The position numbers and the translations under genes are program-made. A stretch of DNA of 16,188 nt from Avoscillospira sp945864925 (GTDB taxonomy: Bacteria > Bacillota > Clostridia > Oscillospirales > Oscillospiraceae), in the NCBI GenBank assembly GCA_945830595.1, contig CALZZH010000035.1:1-16188 (forward strand), in the 5' to 3' direction. How positions within the stretch are numbered: the first letter of the stretch is position 1; each line of letters begins with the position of its first letter. The notes under the pieces were generated by a model, which was given only the letters and a program-made list of their open reading frames with translations, was not told the origin of the DNA and did no database searches. Positions 6,855-13,945 of this stretch are shown in pieces.

Positions 6855-7559
6855 TCACTCCATCTTTCTTTGATTCAGTCGCTCGCGTTCCGCTTGGCTC
6901 AAACGCAGGTAATTGGGATTTACGTCTGCGGCAGCTGGAAGCTCCCAAGCCTGAATCTGTTCCCAGGCCAGCAGCGCCACGCCGGATGCCCGCTGCATCC
7001 GCAGATGCTCCGGCAGCAGAATCAACCCTCCGTCAGATAATCCCAAAGTATTATAGCACAGCAATGCGCCATCTCCAACCAAAAATTTTGCGGATTCGAT
7101 GGTTTTCAGCGTTGCTCCCAGTTCCTCCAAAGACAGGGCGCTGTCCGGCAGCAGACGGATCCAGCGGCCCTGTCTCCGCTCAAATAGGGCCGTATAAACT
7201 TGACTTCTTCTGGCGTCCATGGCAGCACAGTAGACGCCGTCGGTCATGGCAGCGCCCATCGCCATAGCCTCCAGCGTTGAAACACCTACCAGCGGAATTT
7301 CCCGCCCCCAGGCAAACCCCTTGGCCGCCGCCAGACCGATGCGCACACCGGTAAAGCTGCCGGGGCCCGCCGCGCAGGCAGCCGCATCCACATCCCGGGG
7401 TGTCAGGTCGCAGTTGCGCAGCAAATCCTGCGCCATCTGCATCACCGTGCGGCTGTGGGTCTGGCCGCTGTTTTGCAAATACTCTCCCAGCAGGCAGCCA
7501 TCCTGCAGCAAGGCCACGCTGGCAGCCTTGGCTGACGTTTCAAAGGCCAAAATCCGCAT
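6855..7559 (-). CDS. tsaB: tRNA t6A biosynthesis protein TsaB
   Basis: A 234-residue ASKHA-fold protein that pairs with TsaD, and with TsaE, in transferring threonylcarbamoyl to A37 of ANN-decoding tRNAs. The N-terminus M-R-I-L-A-F-E-T-S-A and the signature G-P-G-S-F-T-G-V-R-I-G (about residues 65-75) are typical of TsaB. It lacks the metal-binding histidines of TsaD, as expected for the partner subunit. Length is normal for the family (about 220-240). The ATG at 7559 lies inside the end of tsaE, overlapping it by 20 bp, which points to translational coupling. The gene continues into upp with a 6-bp gap. Confidence 0.95.
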   Translation of the reverse strand: MRILAFETSAKAASVALLQDGCLLGEYLQNSGQTHSRTVMQMAQDLLRNCDLTPRDVDAAACAAGPGSFTGVRIGLAAAKGFAWGREIPLVGVSTLEAMAMGAAMTDGVYCAAMDARRSQVYTALFERRQGRWIRLLPDSALSLEELGATLKTIESAKFLVGDGALLCYNTLGLSDGGLILLPEHLRMQRASGVALLAWEQIQAWELPAAADVNPNYLRLSQAERERLNQRKME

Positions 7560-7989
7560 GGGCGTTTCCTCCTTCTATGGTGATCTCCCGCTCCTGGTCG
7601 CCCAAGCGGCGGATGCAGACTGTGATGGCATCTTCCAAGGCATCCTCCACATGCTCGCTCCACTCCACGGCACACACGCCGCCCCGAACCAGGTAATCCT
7701 CCCAGCCGATCTCAAAGAGCTCGTCCGCAGAGCCGAGGCGGTACATATCAAAATGAAACAATGGCATCCGCCCCGTGAGGTATTCGTTGACAATGGTATA
7801 GGTTGGGCTGGTAACCGGTTCGGTTATTCCCAGTCCACGGGCCAGTCCACGGGTAAAGGCTGTCTTTCCGGCACCCAGATCTCCATAAAATGCAATGACG
7901 TCGCCCGGACGCAGGCCGGCTGCCAACTGTTGGCCCAGTGCTTCCGTCTCCTCCGGCCCATGGGTCAAATACCGCATGCTATTCCTCAT
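7540..7989 (-). CDS. tsaE: tRNA t6A biosynthesis ATPase TsaE
   Basis: A 149-residue P-loop ATPase required for t6A37 formation in bacteria, acting on the TsaB-TsaD complex. Walker A is clear as G-D-L-G-A-G-K-T (about residues 36-43), followed by the family segment V-T-S-P-T-Y-T-I-V-N-E-Y and the acidic H-F-D-M-Y-R-L. Late in the protein, A-V-E-W-S-E-H is the conserved tryptophan/glutamate motif. Two starts are possible: ATG 7989 with GGAG 6 bases upstream, and ATG 7977 with GAGGA 6 bases upstream, which gives the more usual M-R-Y-L-T-H-x-P-E-E-T; the longer form is annotated. It is first in the tsaE-tsaB-upp operon. Confidence 0.95.
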   Translation of the reverse strand: MRNSMRYLTHGPEETEALGQQLAAGLRPGDVIAFYGDLGAGKTAFTRGLARGLGITEPVTSPTYTIVNEYLTGRMPLFHFDMYRLGSADELFEIGWEDYLVRGGVCAVEWSEHVEDALEDAITVCIRRLGDQEREITIEGGNAHADFGL

Positions 7990-7997
7990 TTCCCGCT

Positions 7998-8013
7998 CCG
8001 CCGGGTCCGGCGG
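7998..8013 (-). promoter_or_regulatory. GC-rich hairpin in the tsaE leader
   Basis: CCGCCGG (7998-8004) and CCGGCGG (8007-8013) form a 7-bp all-GC inverted repeat around two bases. It sits in the short transcribed leader, directly upstream of the tsaE ribosome site. It could limit ribosome access or protect the 5' end. No U-run follows, so it is not a terminator. Confidence 0.4.
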
Positions 8014-8028
8014 AAAAATTCTTCTGCT

Positions 8029-8057
8029 ATCCTACCATAAAATGCCCTGTTTTGCAA
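8029..8057 (-). promoter_or_regulatory. promoter of tsaE-tsaB-upp (extended -10)
   Basis: On the minus strand, TTGCAA (8057-8052), a 17-base spacer, and TAGGAT (8034-8029) preceded by TGG give an extended -10 promoter (TGnTAnnAT). The -35 and -10 each differ from consensus at two positions. It lies about 40 bases before the tsaE start and is the only good candidate upstream of it. Confidence 0.65.
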
Positions 8058-8064
8058 ATACGGC

Positions 8065-8103
8065 GTGTCAAAAAAGTCTTTTTGTCCCGCAGCGTACGGT
8101 TTT
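8065..8103. repeat. dispersed intergenic repeat, copy B
   Basis: Gap-free match (33 of 39) to 4224-4262. The hairpin arms of copy A are degraded here, with GTGTCAAAAA facing TTTTTGTCCC, so this copy is less able to fold. It lies just upstream of the tsaE promoter. The following stretch 8104-8329 has only small weak hairpins (GGCTC/GAGCC near 8139, TTCCGGAA near 8244) and no open frame with a ribosome site. Confidence 0.55.
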
Positions 8104-8329
8104 GCAGCCTTACTGTGTTCCCTCCGCTGTCATGATATGGCTCCGCAAGAGCCGCGGAAATGGCATTCGGTTTCATCCGCTCATCGTTATAACAGGCAGA
8201 AACACAAGCCCAATATGCGGACCGCTTGCATTCGCTTTTTCGGATTCCGGAAATCCAAAACTATTTTACCCATTTCCACCATAATGATCGGTTGACCATA
8301 ATTTTGTCTGCAAGCTGCCCATGCAGAAG

Positions 8330-8381
8330 TTGTTCACATTATCCACATCGTTATCCACAGGCTATTTATTCTTTCTCCACA
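8330..8381 (+). other. cluster of DnaA boxes
   Basis: Two perfect 9-mers TTATCCACA lie at 8339-8347 and 8351-8359. They are flanked by one-mismatch boxes TTGTTCACA at 8330-8338 and TTCTCCACA at 8373-8381, all in the same orientation. A fifth one-mismatch box, TTTTTCACA, lies at 8482-8490. The bacterial DnaA consensus is TTATNCACA. An AT-rich stretch (about 8435-8490) follows, as in unwinding elements. Neither dnaA, dnaN nor rpmH is in the window, so this could be a separated origin part or a DnaA-titrating/regulatory site rather than oriC itself. Confidence 0.7.
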
Positions 8382-8502
8382 GCCTATTTCCTCGGATTTC
8401 CCAGTTAATCCCAAATCCGGAATTGGACTTCTTTTGCGCGCTAGATTCAAAATTAGTTTACATAACAATATTTTCTACAAGTTTTTCACAGGAGGATGGG
8501 GC

Positions 8503-8543
8503 AAAAATTGCAAATGCAGGATGCACTTGCATCCTGCATTTGC
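8503..8543 (-). terminator. terminator of the thrE-polA-rimI-tsaD operon
   Basis: A perfect 16-bp inverted repeat (8510-8525 with 8528-8543) lies 47 bases past the tsaD stop. On the minus strand it is followed by AATTTTTG, a usable U-run. It also separates the operon from the DnaA-box region. Confidence 0.85.
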
Positions 8544-8589
8544 GGCCGACGCAGATCTTCTTCGCTTCAAGCCTGCTTGAAATGAAATG

Positions 8590-9597
8590 TCAGCGGTCAA
8601 TGGGCATCGTAGCATAGGCGTTCAGGTCCTGTCCCGCCCGGACGCCGGCCAGGTACTCGTAGTAGGCCTGCGCGCCGATCATGGCGCCGTTGTCACCGCA
8701 GAGCTTCAGAGGCGGCATATACAGGGACACCCCCAGCTTTGCCGTCTCCCGCTGGAAATCCCCCCGGATCCGGGAATTGGCCGCCACACCGCCGGCGATG
8801 GCCAGCTTGGTCCGGCCGGTCTGCCGCAGGGCCTCCATGGTCCGGGGCACCAGCATCTCGCTGACCGCCAAGGAGAAGCTGGCGCAGAGGGACGGAATAT
8901 CCAGTTCCTCCCCTTTTTGCTGGGAATTGTGAATCAAGTTCAAAGCCGCCGTTTTCAGGCCGGAAAAGGACATATCCAGGGGATTGCCGCTGAGCTTCGT
9001 ATGGGGCATGGGATACCGGGTTTCATCCCCGGATTGGGCCATGCGGTCCAGCGCTGCGCCGCCGGGATAGGGCATACCCAGTACCCGGGCCACCTTGTCA
9101 AAGCACTCCCCCGCCGCGTCATCCCGGGTGGAGCCCAGAATGTGAAACACGGTATAATCCTCCACATCCACAATCAGGCTGTGTCCGCCGGAGACCACCA
9201 GACACAAAAAAGGCGGTTCCAGATCGGGATAGGCCAGATAGTTTGCTGCAATATGTCCCCGGATGTGGTGCACCGGGATCAGGGGCACGTCCAGGGCCAG
9301 GGCCGCCGCCTTGGCGAAGTTGACTCCCACCAGCACCGCTCCGATGAGGCCCGGCGCATAGGTCACAGCCACGGCGTCCAGATCGCCGCGGCACAGGCCG
9401 GCAGTCTCCAGGGCCTGATCCGCCAGGCCGTAGATGGCCTCAATATGCTTCCGGGAGGCAATTTCCGGCACCACACCGCCGTAGAGCTTGTGCAGCTCCA
9501 CCTGAGACGCAATGCAGTCCGTCAGCACCCGGCGTCCGTCCTCCACAATGGCCACGGCTGTTTCGTCGCAGGAGGATTCCACCGCCAGAATTTTCAT
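8590..9597 (-). CDS. tsaD: tRNA N6-adenosine threonylcarbamoyltransferase TsaD
   Basis: The 335-residue catalytic subunit (Kae1/Gcp/YgjD family) transfers the threonylcarbamoyl group from threonylcarbamoyl-AMP to tRNA A37, working with TsaB and TsaE. The N-terminus M-K-I-L-A-V-E-S-S-C-D-E-T is diagnostic. The metal-binding H-H-I-R-G-H is at residues 110-115, P-G-L-I-G-A-L-type nucleotide loop residues occur at about 82-90, and C-G-D-N-G-A-M near the C-terminus supplies the third metal ligand. ATG 9597 was chosen: it overlaps the rimI stop as ATGA, with GGAG and AGGA within reach upstream. An ATG at 9604-9606 sits directly on the ribosome site and is less likely. It is last in its operon and is followed by a terminator. 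Confidence 0.97.
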   Translation of the reverse strand: MKILAVESSCDETAVAIVEDGRRVLTDCIASQVELHKLYGGVVPEIASRKHIEAIYGLADQALETAGLCRGDLDAVAVTYAPGLIGAVLVGVNFAKAAALALDVPLIPVHHIRGHIAANYLAYPDLEPPFLCLVVSGGHSLIVDVEDYTVFHILGSTRDDAAGECFDKVARVLGMPYPGGAALDRMAQSGDETRYPMPHTKLSGNPLDMSFSGLKTAALNLIHNSQQKGEELDIPSLCASFSLAVSEMLVPRTMEALRQTGRTKLAIAGGVAANSRIRGDFQRETAKLGVSLYMPPLKLCGDNGAMIGAQAYYEYLAGVRAGQDLNAYATMPIDR

Positions 9598-10049
9598 AGC
9601 TCCCATTCCTTTCTGAGTATCAGGGCGTCCTCCCTGGGTTTGAAGTAATAATTGGGCCGCCGTCCTACCTGGACATAGCCCAGAGACGCATACAGGGCCT
9701 TTGCAGGCTCGTTGGAGGCGCGAACCTCCAGGGTAAGGCTGTGGACCTTTCGGGTCCGCAGAGCTTCCTCCAGGCGCTCCAGCAGCAGTCTGGCAATGCC
9801 CTGTCTGCGGTATCCGGGCGCCACGGCCACATTCATGATGTCCGCCTCGTCCAGCACCGTCTGGCTGCCCACATAGCCAACCACTGTCTCCCCCTCCAGG
9901 GCGATCAGCCAGGCACTCAGAGGATTCTCCAATTCGCTGCGGACGCTGTTCTCGCTCCAGGGATCCGAAAAGCAGACCTGCTCCAGGGCGGCCACCTGGG
10001 CCACATGGGCCTCAGTCATGGGAACCACGGTACGGTTATTTTGCGTCAT
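9594..10049 (-). CDS. rimI: RimI-type protein N-terminal alanine acetyltransferase
   Basis: A 151-residue GNAT enzyme related to RimI, which acetylates the N-terminus of ribosomal protein S18 in E. coli. Motif A is visible as V-A-P-G-Y-R-R-Q-G-I-A-R-L-L-L (about residues 75-89), preceded by the D-E-A-D-I-M-N-V strand. The C-terminal N-E-P-A-K-A-L-Y-x-S-L-G-Y-x-x-V-G-R-R-x-x-Y-Y motif follows at about 112-134. Length and the genomic link to tsaD support RimI over a generic GNAT. Its start overlaps the end of polA by 14 bp and its stop overlaps tsaD as ATGA, so translation is probably coupled along the operon. Confidence 0.92.
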   Translation of the reverse strand: MTQNNRTVVPMTEAHVAQVAALEQVCFSDPWSENSVRSELENPLSAWLIALEGETVVGYVGSQTVLDEADIMNVAVAPGYRRQGIARLLLERLEEALRTRKVHSLTLEVRASNEPAKALYASLGYVQVGRRPNYYFKPREDALILRKEWEL

Positions 10050-12525
10050 ACCAGCTGGCCCCCTGCTTTGCCTCCACCAGCAGCGGCACCTTCAGTTGGA
10101 CCACCTGCTGCATTTCCCGCTCCAGAATTTCCGCCGCCTGGGCGGTTTCCTCCCGGGGACACTCCACAATCAGCTCGTCATGGACCTGCAAAATCAGCTT
10201 TGCCTGCAGGCCGGCCTGCTTCAGCGCCGCGTCCACCCGGATCATGGCCAGCTTGATGATATCCGCCGCCGTGCCCTGGATGGGAGTGTTGAGGGCCACC
10301 CGCTCTCCAAAGGAGCGCAGGTTGTAGTTGCTGCTTTTCAGCTCCGGCAGATACCGCCGGCGGCCATAGAGGGTGGTCACATAGCCCTGCTCCCGGGCCT
10401 GCTCCACAATGTTCTTCATATAGGCCCGGACACCGGCATAGTTTTCCAGATAGGCATCCATATAGGCCTTGGCCTCCTCCGGGAACACGCCGATATCCTG
10501 ACTCAGAGACCAGGCGGAGATCCCATAAACGATGCCGAAATTTACCGCTTTGGCATTGCGGCGCATCTCCGGCGTCACTTCCTCCAGAGGCACATGGAAC
10601 ACCTGGGAGGCCGTCACAGCATGGATGTCCTCCCCGGACAGGAAGGCCGCCTGCATATTGGCGTCATCGGCAATGTGGGCCAGCACCCGCAGCTCGATCT
10701 GACTGTAGTCCGCGTCCACCAGGACGCAGCCCTCCCCAGCCACGAACATTTTGCGGATTTCGCTGCCCAGCTCCCGGCGCACGGGAATATTCTGCAGATT
10801 CGGCTCCGTGGAGGACAGGCGGCCCGTGGCTGTGACCATGTTCTGGAAGGTGGTGTGAATCCGTCCGTCTTCGGCGATGACCTTCAGGAGGCCATCGGCG
10901 TAGGTGGAGGACAGTTTGGTCAGCATCCGGTATTCCAGAATGGCATCGATGATGGGATGCTTGGGCCGCAGCTTTTCCAGCACATCGGCGTTGGTGGAAT
11001 AGCCGGTCTTGGTCTTTTTCACCGGCGGCAGACCCAGCTTTTCAAACAAAATCTCGCCCAGCTTTTTGGTGGAGTTGATGTTGAATTCCTCTCCGGCCAG
11101 GGTATAGACCGTGTTCTGCACCTGTTCAATCTGGCTGTTCAGCCGGGTGCCGAACTCGGAAAGAGCCTCCCGGTCCACCGTGACGCCGGTTCGCTCCATG
11201 TCCGACAAAACAGCACAGAGCGGGAATTCAATCTCCTCATAGAGCCGTTCCATGCCCTGCTCTTTCAATTTCTCCTGCAGGACCGGCTTCAGCTGCCAGG
11301 CTGCAGAAGCCTGCGCAGTCAGGTCGTCCGCCGCCAGTTTACCCAGGGAATAATCCGACTGGGAGGGATCCAGCACATAGGCCGCCAGGGACACGTCGAA
11401 ATCAAAATTTCCGCACTGCCAACCCCAGTCCATCAGCCTGTTCCGCAGCTGCTTCCAGTCAGCGCAAATCTTAGGGGCGTCGCTTTCACACAAGGTACGC
11501 ACCGCATCGGAAGCCGTCAAACAGACTCCGCTTTCCCAGGCAATGGCCGCTGTTTCACCGTCGGCGGAAAACACCAGTGCGCAGGGCTCATGAAGAGGAG
11601 GCAAATCTTCACAGACCGCCACAGTTTCCACCGGCGCCGCAGGTACAGGATCCGGCTCCCGCAGCCGGTAGCGGTCCATGAGGCGCACAAATTCCAGGCG
11701 GGTGAACAGCTCCCGCAGGGCCGGCTTGTCAATCTCCTTGCGCAAGGCGTCCTCCGGCCGGAAGTCGATGGGCGCCTCACAGCGGATGGTAGCCAGATCA
11801 TAGGACAGCCGGGCGCTCTCCTCCCCTGCGGCCAGCTTTTTACGGACACCCTCCTTGATGGAAGGGTCACCCAGATTCTCGTACACCCCGTCCAGGGTAC
11901 CGAATTTCAGCAGCAGGTCCGTGGCAGTCTTGGGGCCAATGCCGGCTACGCCGGGGATGTTGTCGGAGCTATCGCCCATGAGGGCCTTCAGATCGATGAG
12001 CCGCAGTGGTTCAAAGCCGTAGTCCTCCCGGAACTTCTCCGGCGTATAACGGGTGGTCAAAGTCTGACCTGCCTTGGTGGTCACCAGCTTTACGGTGACG
12101 CAGTCATTGACCAGCTGCAGGCTGTCCCGGTCGCCGGTGACCACGACGCACTGCCAACCCTGGCCGCAGCAGATCCTCCCCACGGTGCCGATGACGTCGT
12201 CGGCTTCCCAGCCCTGGCATTCATAGATGGGAATCCGCATGGCTGCCAGCACCTGTTTCATCACCGGCATCTGCATAGCCAACTCCTCAGGCATGCCATG
12301 GCGGGTGGCCTTGTAGCCGTCAAACTGCAGGTGGCGGAAGGTGGGACCATGGAGGTCAAAGGCCACGCACAGGGCGTCGGGCTGTTCCTCCTGCTCCAGT
12401 TTATAGAGGATATTCAAAAAGCCAAAAATGCCATTGGTAAACAGGCCGTCCCGCGTAGTCAAGGGACGGACACCATAGTAAGCGCGGTTAATAATGCTGT
12501 TTCCGTCCAGAATCATCAGTTTCAT
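10036..12525 (-). CDS. polA: DNA polymerase I
   Basis: An 829-residue family A polymerase for Okazaki-fragment processing and repair. Residues 1-about 285 form the 5'-3' exonuclease, with M-I-L-D-G-N at the start, G-D-R-D-S-L-Q at about 127 and G-D-S-S-D-N-I-P-G-V at about 182. The polymerase follows, with motif A V-D-A-D-Y-S-Q-I-E-L-R (about 602), motif B R-R-N-A-K-A-V-N-F-G-I-V-Y-G (about 655) and motif C Q-V-H-D-E-L (about 776). The middle proofreading domain lacks the D-x-E pair, reading V-F-S-A-D-G-E at the expected place, so 3'-5' exonuclease activity is probably absent, as in Bacillus-type enzymes. ATG 12525 has AGGAG 9 bases upstream and overlaps the previous stop as ATGA; the open frame to 13116 is a shadow of the exporter genes. 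Confidence 0.97.
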   Translation of the reverse strand: MKLMILDGNSIINRAYYGVRPLTTRDGLFTNGIFGFLNILYKLEQEEQPDALCVAFDLHGPTFRHLQFDGYKATRHGMPEELAMQMPVMKQVLAAMRIPIYECQGWEADDVIGTVGRICCGQGWQCVVVTGDRDSLQLVNDCVTVKLVTTKAGQTLTTRYTPEKFREDYGFEPLRLIDLKALMGDSSDNIPGVAGIGPKTATDLLLKFGTLDGVYENLGDPSIKEGVRKKLAAGEESARLSYDLATIRCEAPIDFRPEDALRKEIDKPALRELFTRLEFVRLMDRYRLREPDPVPAAPVETVAVCEDLPPLHEPCALVFSADGETAAIAWESGVCLTASDAVRTLCESDAPKICADWKQLRNRLMDWGWQCGNFDFDVSLAAYVLDPSQSDYSLGKLAADDLTAQASAAWQLKPVLQEKLKEQGMERLYEEIEFPLCAVLSDMERTGVTVDREALSEFGTRLNSQIEQVQNTVYTLAGEEFNINSTKKLGEILFEKLGLPPVKKTKTGYSTNADVLEKLRPKHPIIDAILEYRMLTKLSSTYADGLLKVIAEDGRIHTTFQNMVTATGRLSSTEPNLQNIPVRRELGSEIRKMFVAGEGCVLVDADYSQIELRVLAHIADDANMQAAFLSGEDIHAVTASQVFHVPLEEVTPEMRRNAKAVNFGIVYGISAWSLSQDIGVFPEEAKAYMDAYLENYAGVRAYMKNIVEQAREQGYVTTLYGRRRYLPELKSSNYNLRSFGERVALNTPIQGTAADIIKLAMIRVDAALKQAGLQAKLILQVHDELIVECPREETAQAAEILEREMQQVVQLKVPLLVEAKQGASWYDAK

Positions 12526-13010
12526 GGCGTATGCTCCTTTTCTTTCGCCTTCTTTTGCCGATTGTAATACCAGATTCTGCCTAAGATTTGAATCACAACG
12601 CCGAACACAGACAGCACCGCAATGATACCCAGCGCCAAAGACAAGCTCAGACTCAAGGTATAGAGCGCCTGAGAAAGGCAGTGCCTCCACTGTTTGTCCA
12701 AGGCATAGCGCATGGTGTTGTACAGAGCGCTTCCCGGAATCAAGGGAAGCATGCAGGGAATCAGGAAGGTCGTGGCAGGCGTTTTCAGAATTCTGGCCAG
12801 AATTTCCGCATAGACCGCCACAAACGAAGAGCACCAAAAATACCGTAGGGGCGCACTGGGCAGCCAGGACTCCAGAAGAAGGAACAAGCCCCAGGAGGCC
12901 ACACCGCCTATTCCGGCCAGCAGCAGTTTCTTGCCGCGGACATTGAACAGAACAGAGAAGCTGAAGGTGCCCACAAAGCTCATGAGCAGCTGGATCACAA
13001 CTGATCTCAT
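12522..13010 (-). CDS. threonine/serine exporter family, C-terminal-type subunit (YjjB/ThrE_2-like)
   Basis: A 162-residue membrane protein with four or five hydrophobic segments (about 5-22, 28-47, 57-76, 83-95 and 113-142). It matches the small half of the split ThrE-type exporter (YjjB-like). In Corynebacterium ThrE both halves are one protein; many Firmicutes and E. coli (YjjP/YjjB) split them. The G/T-P-A-T-T-F-L-I-P-C-M-L-P-L-I-P-G-S-A-L-Y segment is the conserved repeat also seen in its partner as V-I-P-G-A-A-L-T-N. The start overlaps the partner's stop as ATGA, and its own stop overlaps polA the same way. The tail is basic (about 147-162). The cargo is uncertain: threonine/serine or small dicarboxylates. 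Confidence 0.85.
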   Translation of the reverse strand: MRSVVIQLLMSFVGTFSFSVLFNVRGKKLLLAGIGGVASWGLFLLLESWLPSAPLRYFWCSSFVAVYAEILARILKTPATTFLIPCMLPLIPGSALYNTMRYALDKQWRHCLSQALYTLSLSLSLALGIIAVLSVFGVVIQILGRIWYYNRQKKAKEKEHTP

Positions 13011-13768
13011 ACGGCGGCACCTCCCAGGCAGGCGGAAGCCAGCAGATATCCCGCCGCGATGGCCAGGGCCAGAATGCAGGCCTCGCTGAATCGCAGAAGG
13101 CCGGCCATGGTGTCACCGCTGATCATATCCCGCAGAGAATTGGTCAGCGCCGCACCGGGAATCACCAGCATGATGCTGCCCATCACCAGCATATCCACTT
13201 TATCCGCCAGCCCGCAGCGGCCCGCCAGGATTGCCAGAATGCTCATGGCGAAGGCCGCAATCAAATTGGAAAGCACCCGGTTGAAATTCACCGCGTCCAC
13301 CAACCAGACCACGCCCTTCACCACGGCGCCGATTACCAGCGCCACCAGACCATCCCGCCAGGTTCCGCCAAAAAACATTGTAAACCCCGATGCCGCCATG
13401 GCATAGCCGATCGTCTCAACCCACTGCGGATACGGCTTTTTATTCAGGATACCCTGGTATTTTTCTAAAAATTCCGCATAACTCATATGCCGGCGGCATA
13501 TTTCCCGGGAAAGCTCATTGAGCAAATCCACCCGGTCCAAATTGGTTTTGTAGCTTTCAATCCGGCGGGTCTGGGTCAGCCGCTGGCCATCCGGCTGCTG
13601 CACTGTCACCACAATGCTGGAGGTAATGGTAAACACATCCACATGGGACGCGCCATAGGCAAAACAAATCCGCCGGATACAATCTTCCACACGATAAATC
13701 TCCGCACCGCTCACCAGCATCTGTTCGCCGATATCCAGAGCGCAGGACAAAACACGGCTGAAATCCAT
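13007..13768 (-). CDS. threonine/serine exporter family, N-terminal-type subunit (YjjP/ThrE-like)
   Basis: A 253-residue partner subunit of the split ThrE-type exporter. Residues 1-about 110 are soluble, with the conserved start M-L-V-S-G-A-E-I-Y-R-V-E-D and F-T-I-T-S-S-I-V-V-T-V. The rest is membrane-embedded with about five helices from about 118 to 250, including M-L-V-I-P-G-A-A-L-T-N-S-L-R-D. The ATG at 13768 follows GAGGTG. It is first in the five-gene operon with the smaller subunit, polA, rimI and tsaD. The family is clear; the transported compound cannot be read from sequence. Confidence 0.9.
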   Translation of the reverse strand: MDFSRVLSCALDIGEQMLVSGAEIYRVEDCIRRICFAYGASHVDVFTITSSIVVTVQQPDGQRLTQTRRIESYKTNLDRVDLLNELSREICRRHMSYAEFLEKYQGILNKKPYPQWVETIGYAMAASGFTMFFGGTWRDGLVALVIGAVVKGVVWLVDAVNFNRVLSNLIAAFAMSILAILAGRCGLADKVDMLVMGSIMLVIPGAALTNSLRDMISGDTMAGLLRFSEACILALAIAAGYLLASACLGGAAV

Positions 13769-13807
13769 GACAACACCTCGTGGCTTCTCTTAGAAAGTTT
13801 CCAACTG

Positions 13808-13836
13808 ATTATAACATGGGAAGCCACGGTCCTCAA
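13808..13836 (-). promoter_or_regulatory. promoter of the thrE-polA-rimI-tsaD operon
   Basis: On the minus strand, TTGAGG (13836-13831), 17 bases, then TATAAT (13813-13808) preceded by TGT make an extended -10 promoter with a perfect -10. It lies 40 bases before the first exporter gene. No other promoter of this quality is visible in the five-gene operon, so polA and tsaD probably depend on it. Confidence 0.85.
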
Positions 13837-13945
13837 GGTGAAAATTCCATTTTTCGCCCCTGAATCGCGGGAATTACCGTCCTGTTCCGGTAAGAGGACG
13901 CATATAGATCATTGAGCAGCGATTTGATCAACGGGAGGCATGAAC

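Noticed and set aside
8330..8490. Calling the DnaA-box cluster oriC outright
   Set aside because: No dnaA, dnaN, rpmH or other usual origin neighbours are present and GC skew cannot be judged from 16 kb, so it is reported as a cluster only.
7895..8617. Small plus-strand open frames in the tsaE-tsaD gap
   Set aside because: None has a ribosome site or sensible protein composition; they run through hairpins, the promoter and the DnaA boxes.
10018..12567. Long plus-strand open frame of 849 codons
   Set aside because: It is antisense to polA, without a coherent domain or start signal.
12526..13116. N-terminal extension of polA to an upstream ATG
   Set aside because: This part is out-of-frame translation of the exporter genes; the real start at 12525 has a ribosome site and the family N-terminus.
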